Assembly (NCBI GenBank): GCA_900320815.1 | Contig: ONTY01000291.1 | Location: 1-6,632, forward strand | Source of the DNA: an uncultured Pseudomonadota bacterium | GTDB taxonomy: Bacteria; Pseudomonadota; Gammaproteobacteria; Burkholderiales; Burkholderiaceae_C | Reading direction: 5' to 3' | DNA length: 6,632 bases | Shown: positions 6,189-6,632 of the stretch, one piece after another | Layout of the letters: every line of letters begins with the position of its first letter | How positions within the stretch are numbered: the stretch's first letter is position 1 | The notes under the pieces: generated by a model | Told to the model about the DNA's origin: nothing | Databases searched by the model: none | Seen by the model: only the letters and a program-made list of their open reading frames with translations | Program-made: the position numbers and the translations under genes

Positions 6189-6632
6189 ATGCCCTTTCAC
6201 CATTGCTCTCGCCTGCCCGCCAGCGCACTGCTGGCAGCGGCACTGCTGCTGCCCGCTGCAGCGCACGCCGCCCCCGGCGCTGAAAAGGAGGACAGCAACG
6301 ACGACGCCGCCACCACGCAAACGCTTGCCTGGCAACGCTGCACCACGCTGCCGGGCAACGCCGAGCGCCTGGCGTGCTTTGACGCCTGGGCACGCCAGCA
6401 GGACGCGCTGCTGGCCGTGATTCAGGAGAAAAACCAGTCACTTGGCGAATCGGCCAACGCCCAGCCCGCGCCGCTGCAGCTGCGCGAGCAGGTCACACAG
6501 GCGCTGGCCAGCGCGCAGCCCGCCACGCCAGAGGGCAGCGAAGGCGAAGAGCCAGCCACCGCCACCGCCTCGGCGGGCATCGTCGGCGTGGGGCTGGAGC
6601 AAGGCTGCCGCGACCGGCAATACTCCGACCTC
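6189..6632 (+). CDS. pldA: Phospholipase A precursor (PldA-like), N-terminal part, cut by window end
   Basis: The frame from ATG 6189 stays open to the window end (148 residues seen). AAGGA (6176-6180) sits 8 bases ahead of the start. Residues 1-28 form a Sec signal peptide: a short His/Arg region, the SALLAAALLLPAAA core and a cleavage site near AHA|AP. The mature N-terminus is an acidic linker, then AWQRCTTLPGNAERLACFDAWARQQ (47-71), the Cys-containing segment often seen ahead of the barrel in betaproteobacterial phospholipase A proteins, an Ala/Glu-rich stretch, and GCRDRQYSDL at the end, which matches the entry into the OMPLA domain (typically GC.D..YS.LSRFWEL). OMPLA is an outer-membrane beta-barrel with a Ser-His-Asn active site that hydrolyses phospholipids; the catalytic part lies outside the window, so activity cannot be judged. 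No promoter is obvious in 6132-6188. Confidence 0.75.
   Translation, partial: MPFHHCSRLPASALLAAALLLPAAAHAAPGAEKEDSNDDAATTQTLAWQRCTTLPGNAERLACFDAWARQQDALLAVIQEKNQSLGESANAQPAPLQLREQVTQALASAQPATPEGSEGEEPATATASAGIVGVGLEQGCRDRQYSDL

Overview
The window looks like a GC-rich betaproteobacterial chromosome, most probably Burkholderiales and perhaps Comamonadaceae-like. This rests on a FimV C-terminal half, an etfB-etfA pair with high identity to betaproteobacterial ETF as I remember it, a DUF3460 protein (a family I know mainly from betaproteobacteria), a two-repeat BamE-like lipoprotein and the start of an outer-membrane phospholipase A. No mobile element, tRNA, rRNA or CRISPR array is visible. Gene assignments come from reading the translations; no database search was possible.

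Layout: (1) 1-1626 +, 3' part of fimV (Pro/Ala linker, one membrane helix, cytoplasmic acidic region, FimV C-terminal domain); its frame runs 74 residues past the normal domain end and overlaps the next gene. (2) 1499-2344 +, SAM-dependent methyltransferase of the leucine-carboxyl-methyltransferase/COG3315 type. (3) 2345-2434, short leader with a promoter-like site and a terminator-like hairpin directly ahead of etfB. (4) 2435-3181 and 3203-4090 +, etfB and etfA, a two-gene operon closed by a clear intrinsic terminator. (5) 4162-5187 +, a 341-residue protein I do not recognise, starting just after that terminator with no visible ribosome binding site. (6) 5188-5368, AT-richer convergent spacer with several inverted repeats and a terminator for the minus-strand gene. 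(7) 5369-5578 -, small DUF3460 gene. (8) 5675-6097 +, divergent BamE-like lipoprotein whose C-terminus looks frameshifted. (9) 6189 to the window end +, N-terminal part of a phospholipase A precursor.

Functionally this is mostly a housekeeping neighbourhood: cell-pole/peptidoglycan assembly (FimV), electron transfer from acyl-CoA dehydrogenases to the quinone pool (ETF), and envelope proteins (lipoprotein, phospholipase A). I see no defence or secondary-metabolite system. The most unusual signal is that three conserved genes each appear to have a small lesion: fimV has lost its expected stop, etfA lacks about 14-15 residues beside an FAD-binding arginine, and the lipoprotein seems to have lost the end of its second repeat with a frame change. 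These are either real microdeletions in this lineage or sequence/assembly errors; read-level checking would decide.
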